A stretch of 64,000 bases of DNA, from assembly GCF_947499215.1 (NCBI RefSeq), contig NZ_CANMNI010000002.1, forward strand, positions 496,001-560,000, in the 5' to 3' direction. Of this stretch, positions 56,956-64,000 are shown piece by piece. Within the stretch, counting starts at the first letter, position 1. The number at the start of each line of letters is the position of its first letter. Made by a program: the position numbers and the translations under genes. The notes below the pieces were generated by a model that was not told the DNA's origin, searched no databases, and saw only the letters and a program-made list of their open reading frames with translations. Source of the stretch: an uncultured Pontibacter sp. Its GTDB lineage: Bacteria > Bacteroidota > Bacteroidia > Cytophagales > Hymenobacteraceae.

Positions 56956-58143
56956 TTAGTCAAGAATTTCAGTTACCTGACCGGCACCTACTGTTCTACC
57001 ACCCTCGCGGATAGCGAAACGTAGACCTTTTTCCATTGCTACAGCGTTGATTAGGTTTACCTCGATAGTGATGTTATCACCAGGCATTACCATTTCTACG
57101 CCTTCTGGCAGCATGATCTCACCCGTAACGTCTGTCGTTCTGAAGTAGAACTGTGGACGGTACTTGTTGAAGAATGGTGTGTGACGGCCACCTTCTTCTT
57201 TAGAAAGAACGTAAACCTCAGCTTTGAACTTCATGTGAGGCTTCACTGAACCTGGCTTACAGATAACCATACCACGGCGGATATCGGTTTTCTCAATACC
57301 ACGCAGCAACAGACCTACGTTGTCACCAGCTTCACCACGGTCAAGGATCTTACGGAACATCTCAACACCAGTTACTACTGACTTAAGGTTCTCAGCACCC
57401 ATACCTAGGATTTCAACCTGCTCACCAGAGTTGATAACACCACGCTCGATACGGCCTGTAGCTACAGTACCACGACCAGTGATTGAGAACACGTCCTCTA
57501 CTGGCATCAAGAATGGAAGGTCAGTCAAACGAGCTGGGATTGGAATGAAGCTATCTACTGCTTCCATCAATTCCTCGATAGTCTTAACCCACTTCTCATC
57601 ACCGTTCAAGCCACCAAGAGCTGAACCCTGAATAACTGGAATGTTGTCGCCGTCGAAGTCATAGAAAGAAAGAAGCTCACGGATTTCCATCTCAACAAGC
57701 TCAAGAAGCTCTGGATCGTCCACCATGTCCACTTTATTCATGAATACTACCAGCTGAGGTACACCTACCTGACGAGCAAGAAGGATGTGCTCACGCGTCT
57801 GTGGCATTGGACCGTCAGTCGCAGCAACCACTAGGATAGCGCCGTCCATCTGGGCAGCACCAGTAACCATGTTCTTCACGTAGTCAGCGTGACCTGGGCA
57901 GTCAACGTGAGCATAGTGACGGTTTTCTGTTGCGTATTCTACGTGAGAAGTATTGATAGTAATACCTCTTTCTTTTTCTTCTGGAGCGTTATCAATAGAA
58001 GAGAAGTCGCGAAGTGCAGCAAGACCTTTCTTAGCCAGAACTGTAGTAATGGCAGCAGTCAAAGTTGTTTTGCCGTGGTCAACGTGACCGATAGTACCGA
58101 TGTTTACGTGCGGTTTGGAACGGTCAAATGTTTCTTTAGCCAT
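56956..58143 (-). CDS. tuf: Elongation factor Tu
   Basis: This 395-residue GTPase delivers aminoacyl-tRNA to the ribosome. Motifs are G1 GHVDHGKT, G3 [12 protein letters not shown] and G4 NKVDMVDD, and the domain 3 segment [20 protein letters not shown]. It is co-transcribed with the upstream tRNA-Tyr, -Gly and -Thr genes, the same order as tyrU-glyT-thrT-tufB in E. coli. No second tuf is in the window. Confidence 0.98.
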   Translation of the reverse strand: MAKETFDRSKPHVNIGTIGHVDHGKTTLTAAITTVLAKKGLAALRDFSSIDNAPEEKERGITINTSHVEYATENRHYAHVDCPGHADYVKNMVTGAAQMDGAILVVAATDGPMPQTREHILLARQVGVPQLVVFMNKVDMVDDPELLELVEMEIRELLSFYDFDGDNIPVIQGSALGGLNGDEKWVKTIEELMEAVDSFIPIPARLTDLPFLMPVEDVFSITGRGTVATGRIERGVINSGEQVEILGMGAENLKSVVTGVEMFRKILDRGEAGDNVGLLLRGIEKTDIRRGMVICKPGSVKPHMKFKAEVYVLSKEEGGRHTPFFNKYRPQFYFRTTDVTGEIMLPEGVEMVMPGDNITIEVNLINAVAMEKGLRFAIREGGRTVGAGQVTEILD

Positions 58144-58212
58144 TGTATGATAATTAAATTAAGGTTAAAACGTTTAAGTATGTTGCGTTAATTATACACG
58201 TAACGGACTTAG

Positions 58213-58284
58213 AGCCAACGATGGGAATTGAACCCACGACCCCTTCCTTACCAAGGAAGTACTCTACCCCTGAGCTACGTCGGC
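58213..58284 (-). tRNA. tRNA-Thr (anticodon GGT)
   Basis: A 72-base cloverleaf with acceptor GCCGACG/CGTTGGC, anticodon stem CTTCC/GGAAG with loop TTGGTAA (GGT) and T-loop TTCAATT. No encoded CCA. It lies 69 bases before tuf. Confidence 0.96.
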
Positions 58285-58395
58285 TTTTTCCATCACTTAT
58301 CTTAAAAATGAGTTTATACTAAAAAGGAAATCCATCTGCATGAAATTCCTTCAAAATCAACCCATAATTGATAAGCAGCACGCGGATTGCTTATG

Positions 58396-58468
58396 AGCGG
58401 GAGACGAGGGTCGAACTCGCGGCCTATAGCTTGGAAGGCTATCGCTCTACCAACTGAGCTACTCCCGC
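58396..58468 (-). tRNA. tRNA-Gly (anticodon TCC)
   Basis: A 73-base cloverleaf with acceptor GCGGGAG/CTCCCGC, anticodon stem ATAGC/GCTAT with loop CTTCCAA (TCC) and T-loop TTCGACC. No encoded CCA. Confidence 0.96.
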
Positions 58469-58508
58469 TTCTAATGCAGCAAACCATTAAAAAGCGTGGT
58501 CTTAAGTG

Positions 58509-58591
58509 TGGGGAGAGCAGGATTCGAACCTGCGAAGTATCACTACAACGGAGTTACAGTCCGTCCCATTTGGCCGCTCTGGAATCTCCCC
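58509..58591 (-). tRNA. tRNA-Tyr (anticodon GTA)
   Basis: An 83-base class II tRNA with acceptor GGGGAGA/TCTCCCC, anticodon stem ACGGA/TCCGT with loop CTGTAAC (GTA), a long variable arm and T-loop TTCGAAT. It is the first gene of the tRNA-tuf transcript. Confidence 0.96.
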
Positions 58592-58676
58592 GAAATATTT
58601 AACCAGACTGACTTTTTCAGCCTTCCTTAACCCTTCGAAGCTAGCTTTACGACCAACTCTTTGTTCTAAGGAGATG

Positions 58677-58706
58677 CAAAATTAAGCGCTTTTTCTTTCC
58701 AGTCAA
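58677..58706 (-). promoter_or_regulatory. Promoter of the tRNA-Tyr-Gly-Thr-tuf operon
   Basis: The minus strand has TTG (58706-58704), 19 bases, then TAATTTTG (58684-58677), a perfect match to the Bacteroidota consensus. The leader to tRNA-Tyr is about 80 bases. Confidence 0.75.
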
Positions 58707-58746
58707 ATATTCTCTAAAAAATTCTTCACTTTTTTTTCAATGCCCC

Positions 58747-61299
58747 TTACAGAGAGACTTGATTATACAGCTCCAGCAGCCTTTTATCCTGCTCATTTGT
58801 CCTGATTTCCTTCAGCAACTCTACTATCTCTGGGCGTTCTGACAACACCATAAGTGCCTGAAAGGCAGCCATGCGCACATAGTATAAACGGTGCTCCTGT
58901 GCCATCTCTGCCAGCATCGCGACAGCCTCTGGAGTATAGGCTTCATCATTCACTGCCATAAACGCTCCGAAGCTTTGCAGCAGATAATATAAGCCCGTAC
59001 CCTTGGCGCTTTGTGCTTGCTTCATAAACCAATCGTACTTCGTCGGTCCCCCTTTCACGGCATAGTAGGATGCCAATGCTAGTACCACTTCCTCATTCGT
59101 CTCCTTTTCAAATGCTGCTAATCGCTTGGCAACATCTTGGGCATCAGTCATGGCATAGGACAGTATACCCGCTGCAGCAACTTTGTAAGATTTATCTTTC
59201 ATTGCTTGCTGATACAGTGCGCTGTATTCGTCATCGCCCCATTCAGATAGTAATAAGATGGCACCGGCTCGCACATCTCCCTTTTTATCATTCTCCGCCA
59301 ATCTTCTCACTTGATTCTCCAGAACTTCTGCCCTCTTGCCTTCTAGCTTGCCTGCGACATCCAATGCTACGTTCCTAATTACCCAGAAATCATCTCGCAA
59401 GGCTTCTTGCACCAAGCTTACTGTTTCTGGATTGTTAATATCCTGACCAAATTCTTCAAGTGCCTCTAGCCTTGGATTCAATACGCCAGCATTCCGAAAC
59501 TGGAAAGCCAACTCAGCTGGTGTCTTGGCATGCTCAACGGTTCCTAGCAGCTGCTGCTCGCTGTCGAAAAGCACAAGTTGTGGGTTAGCGCCAGCCGGCA
59601 AGTTAAAGGTCTGGTTCGCTCTCGTGATCTCGATCTGATGCTCGGTCTTTTTACCATTCTCCCATATAGCCACTTTTAGCGGAAGCCGGTACACGGGCTG
59701 GTAAAGTGTGTCCTGCTGTTGCCATACCTGCAGTGCAACCGCACCGTTTTGGTAGGTATGGCTTACTTTCAACTCAGGATGCCCCGGGCGCATAAACCAT
59801 TGTTCGAAGAACCACATCAGGTCCTCGCCTGTGGTATCTTCAAAAGCCATGCGCAGCTCGGCTACTTCCACATCCGAAAACTTGTTCTGGGTGAGGTAGC
59901 GGTTCAGCGAGGCAAAGAAGGCCTCGTCGCCCACATACTTGCGGAGCATATGCAATACGCGGCCGCCCTTTGCATAGGAGTGACTGTCAAACATGTCTTC
60001 GCGGTCAGCATAGCGGTAGCGGATCAGCGGTTCTCTTTTGGTTTCGGCTTCATCCAGATACTGGCCCAGCTCTTCTAGGTGGTGGTAGGCGGCCTCGTCG
60101 GCGCCATACTTGTGCTCTGTCCAGAGGTATTCGGAGTAATTGGCGAAAGCCTCGTTAAGCGGCAGGTTGGCCCAAGACTCTGTGGTGACGTAGTTGCCAA
60201 ACCACTGGTGAAACAGCTCATGCGCAATGATGCCATCCCAGTTCTTGTCCAGCAGTTCCCGCTCGTTCAGCTGCAAATCCTCCATAAAGGTGGAGGCCGA
60301 TGTGTTCTCCATCGCACCCGACACAAAGTCGCGCACTACTACCTGCGCATACTTTGACCATGGGTAGTCCACCCCTAGCTTTTTTGAGAAAAACTCGAGC
60401 ATCTCCGGCGTGTTGCCAAATATCTGCTTGGCGGTTTTCTCATAGGCTGGCTCCACATAGTAATCAACCTCCAAGTCGCGCCACTTGTCTTGTACCACGG
60501 CGTACTCCCCTATCGCCATCATAGTCAGGTATGGCGCATGCGGCTTCTCCATTTTCCAGTAGTCGGTCTTGGTACCGTCGGCGTTTTTGCGGGAATAGGT
60601 GAAGGTGCCGTTGGAGAGGGTTGTAAACTTCTGGTCTACGGTAATGTAAAGCTCTTGCGTCATGCGCTCGTTAGGTGAGTCGATGGTTGGGAACCAAGCG
60701 GAATTGGCCTCCGTTTCGCCTTGGGTCCAGATTTGGCGCGGCTTGTTCGGGTCTGCCCCTGTCGGATTGATAAAATACAGGCCTTTGTCTTGGGTAATGG
60801 CATCGCTGCCACCCAATTCTAGCTCGTTTGGCTTAGCGGTATAGTCAATCTCGATAACATACTTGTCATTGCGGGTATAAGTCTTCCCCAAGTCTACCGT
60901 CAACTTCATGCCATCATAGGTATACTTTAGATCCGTGGCCTCGAAACCATTCATCAGGCTCACACTGTGTATATCAAAACCCTTAGCATCTAGCACCAAT
61001 TGGTTCTGCGGGTAGAAGTATGGCTTGAGGGTGAGCTCGGCTATACCGTGCAGGTACTGTTTCTGCCAATCGAAACTAACGCGCAGCTTAGTGTGCAGCA
61101 AGTCATGCACCCGGGTTTTGGAGGGGTTAAAGGCATGGTTCTTTGGGGCCCACACAGGCGGTTCGGCAACTTCTGTGGCCGGTTTGCCAGCTACTGCCTC
61201 AACTGCGGGAACAGTACCAATTTGCTTATTCACACTGCAACCGCCCGTAAAAGCCATAGCGGCAGCGAGGCCAACTATGTTCAGAAACCTATGATTCAT
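58747..61299 (-). CDS. M1 family aminopeptidase, lipoprotein
   Basis: From the ATG at 61299 this gives 850 residues; a TTG nine codons upstream is unlikely. A lipoprotein signal ends in TGGC with the acylated cysteine at residue 21. The M1 fold follows: the substrate motif GAMEN at 328-332, zinc ligands H360 and H364 in HELFH, and E383 in LNEAFANY. A C-terminal HEAT-like helical region covers about 600-850 (DDFWVIRNVALDVAGKLEGK). It would trim N-terminal residues from peptides outside the inner membrane. It is monocistronic and divergent from the biotin carrier gene. Confidence 0.93.
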   Translation of the reverse strand: MNHRFLNIVGLAAAMAFTGGCSVNKQIGTVPAVEAVAGKPATEVAEPPVWAPKNHAFNPSKTRVHDLLHTKLRVSFDWQKQYLHGIAELTLKPYFYPQNQLVLDAKGFDIHSVSLMNGFEATDLKYTYDGMKLTVDLGKTYTRNDKYVIEIDYTAKPNELELGGSDAITQDKGLYFINPTGADPNKPRQIWTQGETEANSAWFPTIDSPNERMTQELYITVDQKFTTLSNGTFTYSRKNADGTKTDYWKMEKPHAPYLTMMAIGEYAVVQDKWRDLEVDYYVEPAYEKTAKQIFGNTPEMLEFFSKKLGVDYPWSKYAQVVVRDFVSGAMENTSASTFMEDLQLNERELLDKNWDGIIAHELFHQWFGNYVTTESWANLPLNEAFANYSEYLWTEHKYGADEAAYHHLEELGQYLDEAETKREPLIRYRYADREDMFDSHSYAKGGRVLHMLRKYVGDEAFFASLNRYLTQNKFSDVEVAELRMAFEDTTGEDLMWFFEQWFMRPGHPELKVSHTYQNGAVALQVWQQQDTLYQPVYRLPLKVAIWENGKKTEHQIEITRANQTFNLPAGANPQLVLFDSEQQLLGTVEHAKTPAELAFQFRNAGVLNPRLEALEEFGQDINNPETVSLVQEALRDDFWVIRNVALDVAGKLEGKRAEVLENQVRRLAENDKKGDVRAGAILLLSEWGDDEYSALYQQAMKDKSYKVAAAGILSYAMTDAQDVAKRLAAFEKETNEEVVLALASYYAVKGGPTKYDWFMKQAQSAKGTGLYYLLQSFGAFMAVNDEAYTPEAVAMLAEMAQEHRLYYVRMAAFQALMVLSERPEIVELLKEIRTNEQDKRLLELYNQVSL

Positions 61300-61386
61300 G
61301 ATGGAATGTTTTAATTTTGAGCTCAATTTCTAAAAATACTCTGATAAATCAATTATCTTTAAGCTTCCAAAACCTGATTTATAAAG

Positions 61387-61884
61387 ATGCTCCAAATAAA
61401 AACCGCTAACGACAAGACATGGCAGGTTGATATTCAAAAAGACGCTATTCTTCTCAACGGAACACCTTTCAACTGGGACATTACCCCCCTTGGCCCTAAC
61501 AGATACCACATCATAAAAGACGATAAGTCTTTTACAGCTGAGCTGGTAGAGGCTGATTATCAAGCTAAAACATTTACTTTCAAGATAAATGGCGTAAAGC
61601 AGACCGTTAGCGCGAAAGACCGCTTCGACCTGCTGCTCGACAAGCTGGGTATGAGTAATGCCAACGCGCAAAAGGTGAACGATGTGAAGGCGCCGATGCC
61701 GGGTCTGATACTCGAAATAAAAGTGCAGCCGGGACAGGAAGTGAAAAAGGGCGACCCGATCATGATTCTGGAGGCCATGAAGATGGAGAACATCCTCAAG
61801 TCGCCGGGCGACGGTGTGGTGAAGGAAGTGAAAGTAGCTGTGAAGCAGAACGTCGAGAAAAATCAGATCCTGATTTTATTTTAA
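61387..61884 (+). CDS. Biotin carboxyl carrier protein (acyl-CoA carboxylase type)
   Basis: This 165-residue protein has a C-terminal biotinyl domain at about 95-165 with the attachment motif EAMKMEN and biotinylated lysine K132. The N-terminal 80 residues form a beta-rich part like the BT domain of propionyl-CoA or acetyl-CoA carboxylases. It would carry carboxybiotin between the carboxylase and carboxyltransferase subunits. The other subunits are not in the window, so the substrate CoA ester is uncertain. Confidence 0.9.
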   Translation: MLQIKTANDKTWQVDIQKDAILLNGTPFNWDITPLGPNRYHIIKDDKSFTAELVEADYQAKTFTFKINGVKQTVSAKDRFDLLLDKLGMSNANAQKVNDVKAPMPGLILEIKVQPGQEVKKGDPIMILEAMKMENILKSPGDGVVKEVKVAVKQNVEKNQILILF

Positions 61885-61969
61885 TTTTTTTGTGTTGCCG
61901 GATGGGCAGCACACGCTGCCTTCCCGTAATACGAGCATTCATAAACGTTAACATTACTATAAAACGACC

Positions 61970-62755
61970 GTGAAGTATAAAAGAATATTGCTGAAGTTAA
62001 GCGGCGAAGCGCTGATGGGAGAACAGCAGTACGGTATCGACTCTGACAGGCTGATGCAGTACTCGCAGGAGATTAAGGAAGTGGCCGCACTCGGTGTTGA
62101 GGTAGCAGTAGTGATTGGCGGTGGCAACATCTTTAGGGGTGTGCAGGCTGAGCAGGTGGGTCTTGACCGTGTGCAGGGCGACTACATGGGTATGCTGGCT
62201 ACTGTCATCAACAGCATGGCTTTGCAGAGTGCGCTCGAGAAACTGGGTGTATATACCCGTCTTCTTTCTGGCCTGAACATTCAGCAGGTATGCGAGCCGT
62301 ACATTCGCCGTCGTGCGGTGCGCCACCTTGAAAAAGGACGTGTCGTTATTTTCGGTGCCGGCACCGGTAACCCATACTTCACAACTGACTCAGCGGCCAG
62401 CCTTCGCGCCATCGAAATTGAGGCCGATGTCGTACTGAAAGGCACGCGCGTAGATGGCATTTATTCTGCTGACCCTGAAAAGGATCCTAACGCGATATTC
62501 TATTCAAACATATCTTTCAAAGACGTGTTTGAGAAAGGCCTGAACGTAATGGACATGACTGCCTTTACGCTTTGCAAGGAGAACGGTCTGCCAATCATCG
62601 TATTCGATATGAACACGGCAGGCAACCTGAAACGACTGGTGCAGGGCGAGAAAATAGGCACGCTGGTAAGCATGGAAGACTTGGCCGAGTCTATAGAAGA
62701 GGCGGTTGATAAGATACAGGCTACGGAGGCAACAAGAACATCCGACAAAAATTAA
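61970..62755 (+). CDS. pyrH: UMP kinase
   Basis: This 261-residue bacterial UMP kinase makes UDP from UMP and is a hexamer of the amino acid kinase fold. The start codon is GTG ([20 protein letters not shown]). Signatures are [31 protein letters not shown] and [20 protein letters not shown]. It has about 20 extra residues at the C-terminus ([20 protein letters not shown]). It is followed by frr, the common pyrH-frr pair. Confidence 0.97.
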   Translation: MKYKRILLKLSGEALMGEQQYGIDSDRLMQYSQEIKEVAALGVEVAVVIGGGNIFRGVQAEQVGLDRVQGDYMGMLATVINSMALQSALEKLGVYTRLLSGLNIQQVCEPYIRRRAVRHLEKGRVVIFGAGTGNPYFTTDSAASLRAIEIEADVVLKGTRVDGIYSADPEKDPNAIFYSNISFKDVFEKGLNVMDMTAFTLCKENGLPIIVFDMNTAGNLKRLVQGEKIGTLVSMEDLAESIEEAVDKIQATEATRTSDKN

Positions 62756-62763
62756 TAATTTGC
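62756..62763 (+). promoter_or_regulatory. TAATTTGC element before frr
   Basis: TAATTTGC directly after the pyrH stop codon, 51 bases before the frr ATG. It is the third plus-strand copy next to a gene start, so frr may have its own promoter. Confidence 0.3.
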
Positions 62764-62814
62764 AGTATAAACAGTACAGAATAACAGGAAGAACCTTATT
62801 AAGCTAAAATTGAT

Positions 62815-63378
62815 ATGACGGAAGAAATTCAGTTTTACCTCAGCGAAGCCGAGGAGTCTATGCAGAAAGCAGTGCAGCACACCAATTCGGAGTTGCTCAA
62901 GATCAGAGCCGGCAAAGCTTCCCCTGCAATGGTGGAGGACCTGCGCGTAGATTATTATGGCGCACCAACCCCAATCTCTCAGGTTGCCGGTATCACCACG
63001 CCGGATGCCCGCACGCTCATAATTAAGCCTTGGGAAAAAAACATGGTAGGTGAAATTGGCAAAGCCATCAAGAACAGCGACCTAAACCTGAACCCGCAGC
63101 ACGATGCGGATTCCATTCGTCTGAACATTCCACCGCTGACTGAGGAGCGCCGTCGTGACTTGGTAAAGCAAGCAAAGAATGAGACTGAAAACGGTAAAAT
63201 TGCAGTCCGCAACATCCGCAAAGATGTGAACGATTCGCTGCGTAAGCTGCAGAAAGAAGGTACTTCTGAGGATGCAGTGCGCGACGCCGAAGCCAAAGTG
63301 CAGAAATTGACGGATGGTTATATCGTGAAGATCGACGAGCTGCTTGCCAAGAAAGAAGCAGAGATCATGACGGTATAA
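62815..63378 (+). CDS. frr: Ribosome recycling factor
   Basis: This 187-residue protein splits post-termination ribosomes together with EF-G. Signatures are LKIRAGKASPAMVEDLRVDY, TIIKPWEKN-type core (ARTLIIKPWEKNMVGEIGKA) and NIPPLTEERRRDLVKQAKNE. It follows pyrH by 59 bases and ends at a strong bidirectional terminator. Confidence 0.98.
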   Translation: MTEEIQFYLSEAEESMQKAVQHTNSELLKIRAGKASPAMVEDLRVDYYGAPTPISQVAGITTPDARTLIIKPWEKNMVGEIGKAIKNSDLNLNPQHDADSIRLNIPPLTEERRRDLVKQAKNETENGKIAVRNIRKDVNDSLRKLQKEGTSEDAVRDAEAKVQKLTDGYIVKIDELLAKKEAEIMTV

Positions 63379-63399
63379 GAAGCCATACCTAATTCTTAT

Positions 63400-63441
63400 A
63401 AACAGAGAAGCCCGCTGAAAATTCAGCGGGCTTCTCTGTTT
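63400..63441. terminator. Bidirectional terminator between frr and nadD
   Basis: A perfect 20-base inverted repeat (63400-63419 with 63422-63441) starts AAACAGAGAAG and ends CTTCTCTGTTT. It lies between two convergent stop codons. Confidence 0.92.
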
Positions 63442-63458
63442 AAAGGCCTATGGTTGCC

Positions 63459-64000
63459 TTATAGGTATAACTTGTGCACTTTAATGTAGTCGGCTACCTC
63501 ATCAGGTACCATGTACTTAATGGATTTTTCTTCTTTGATGCACTTCCGGATAAAAGTAGCCGATATGTCGAGCACTGGGGCTTTGATAAAAGTCACATTC
63601 GGCATAGACGGCAACTCGGTGGTAGCGGAGCCGGAGCGTGGGTATACGTATACCCGGTGGTATTCCAGTATCCGCTCGGAGTTCTTCCACTTCGGAAAGA
63701 GCGGCAGGTTGTCCTCCCCCATGATCAGCACAAACTCGTAGCTCGGGTACTTTTCCTGCAGGTATGTCAGTGTGTCGATGGTATAGCTCGGTTTGGGCAT
63801 GTTGAACTCTATGTTCGAAACGCCCAGACTCGGGTTGTCGGCCACGGCCAAGGAGACCATGTGCAGGCGGTCGAACTCATGCAGCAGTGTGTTGCTTGGC
63901 TTAAAGGGATTCTGAGGCGACACCACCAGCCATACCGTATCGAGGTCCGTGTTGTTGGCCATAAAGTTGGCCAAGATCAGGTGCCCGATGTGAATGGGGT
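63459..64000 (-). CDS. nadD: Nicotinate-nucleotide adenylyltransferase, partial (5' end outside window)
   Basis: The frame runs to the right edge, so the first residues (the GxFDP motif) are missing. The visible protein begins PIHIGHLILANFMANN with the HxGH nucleotide-binding motif. It continues VWLVVSPQNPFKPSNTLLHE, the core VLIMGEDNLPLFPKWKNSER, and the C-terminal ISATFIRKCIKEEKSIKYMV, equivalent to the ISSTxIR motif. It joins ATP and nicotinate mononucleotide in NAD synthesis. A 16-base palindrome lies inside the gene at 63640-63655. Confidence 0.95.
   Translation of the reverse strand, partial: PIHIGHLILANFMANNTDLDTVWLVVSPQNPFKPSNTLLHEFDRLHMVSLAVADNPSLGVSNIEFNMPKPSYTIDTLTYLQEKYPSYEFVLIMGEDNLPLFPKWKNSERILEYHRVYVYPRSGSATTELPSMPNVTFIKAPVLDISATFIRKCIKEEKSIKYMVPDEVADYIKVHKLYL
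63640..63655. repeat. Perfect 16-base palindrome inside nadD
   Basis: GGGTATACGTATACCC is its own reverse complement and contains the GGTATA/TATACC word on both sides. It may be a chance product of the word that is frequent across this window. Confidence 0.6.

Overview
The window comes from a member of the Bacteroidota, most likely order Cytophagales, family Hymenobacteraceae (Pontibacter-like). I infer this from protein character (DUF2490, DUF3467, SPOR lipoprotein, a 1123-residue SecA with an unusual tail, zinc-free L36 and S14), from promoters of the form TTG-N19/20-TAnnTTTG, and from gene order. Nearly all genes are on the minus strand. No rRNA, CRISPR array, phage or insertion sequence is visible.

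Region 1 (1-24.6 kb) is a mixed housekeeping stretch. It starts with an ECF sigma factor and its membrane-anchored partner (cut by the left edge), then an ALDH7-type aldehyde dehydrogenase, an HtrA protease and an Hsp20 chaperone (a stress pair with strong Shine-Dalgarno sites), a DUF2490 protein, an M20 amidohydrolase, deoC with an overlapping SPOR lipoprotein, secA, a GNAT acetyltransferase with dapF, a methyltransferase, ppx, a large exported TPR protein, an Ldh-type oxidoreductase, an HscA-like Hsp70, an HTH/DUF4870 protein and a DivIC/FtsB protein. Strong hairpin terminators separate most units.

Inside this stretch, at 14989-16326, sits one AT-rich gene unlike its neighbours. It encodes a Shedu-type (DUF4263) PD-(D/E)XK nuclease domain followed by a LamG/concanavalin-like domain and an uncharacterised C-terminus. 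It is the best candidate in the window for a new single-gene defence system.

Region 2 (24.6-58.7 kb) is the translation and transcription super-cluster, read right to left: tRNA-Tyr, tRNA-Gly, tRNA-Thr, tuf; tRNA-Trp, secE, nusG, rplK, rplA, rplJ, rplL, rpoB, rpoC, a DUF3467 gene; rpsL, rpsG, fusA, rpsJ; then rplC through rplQ with secY, map, infA, rpmJ and rpoA, followed by carA and eno. Terminators and TAnnTTTG promoters split it into units. Notable points are a terminator separating rpsJ from rplC, an attenuator-like region between rplL and rpoB, and a hairpin between rpoB and rpoC.

Region 3 (58.7-64 kb) holds an M1 aminopeptidase lipoprotein, a biotin carrier protein, pyrH, frr and nadD (cut by the right edge).

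Across the window the 7-mer TATACCT (or its complement AGGTATA) is strikingly frequent: about 60 copies by eye against roughly 8 expected by chance. Copies are concentrated outside the ribosomal cluster.
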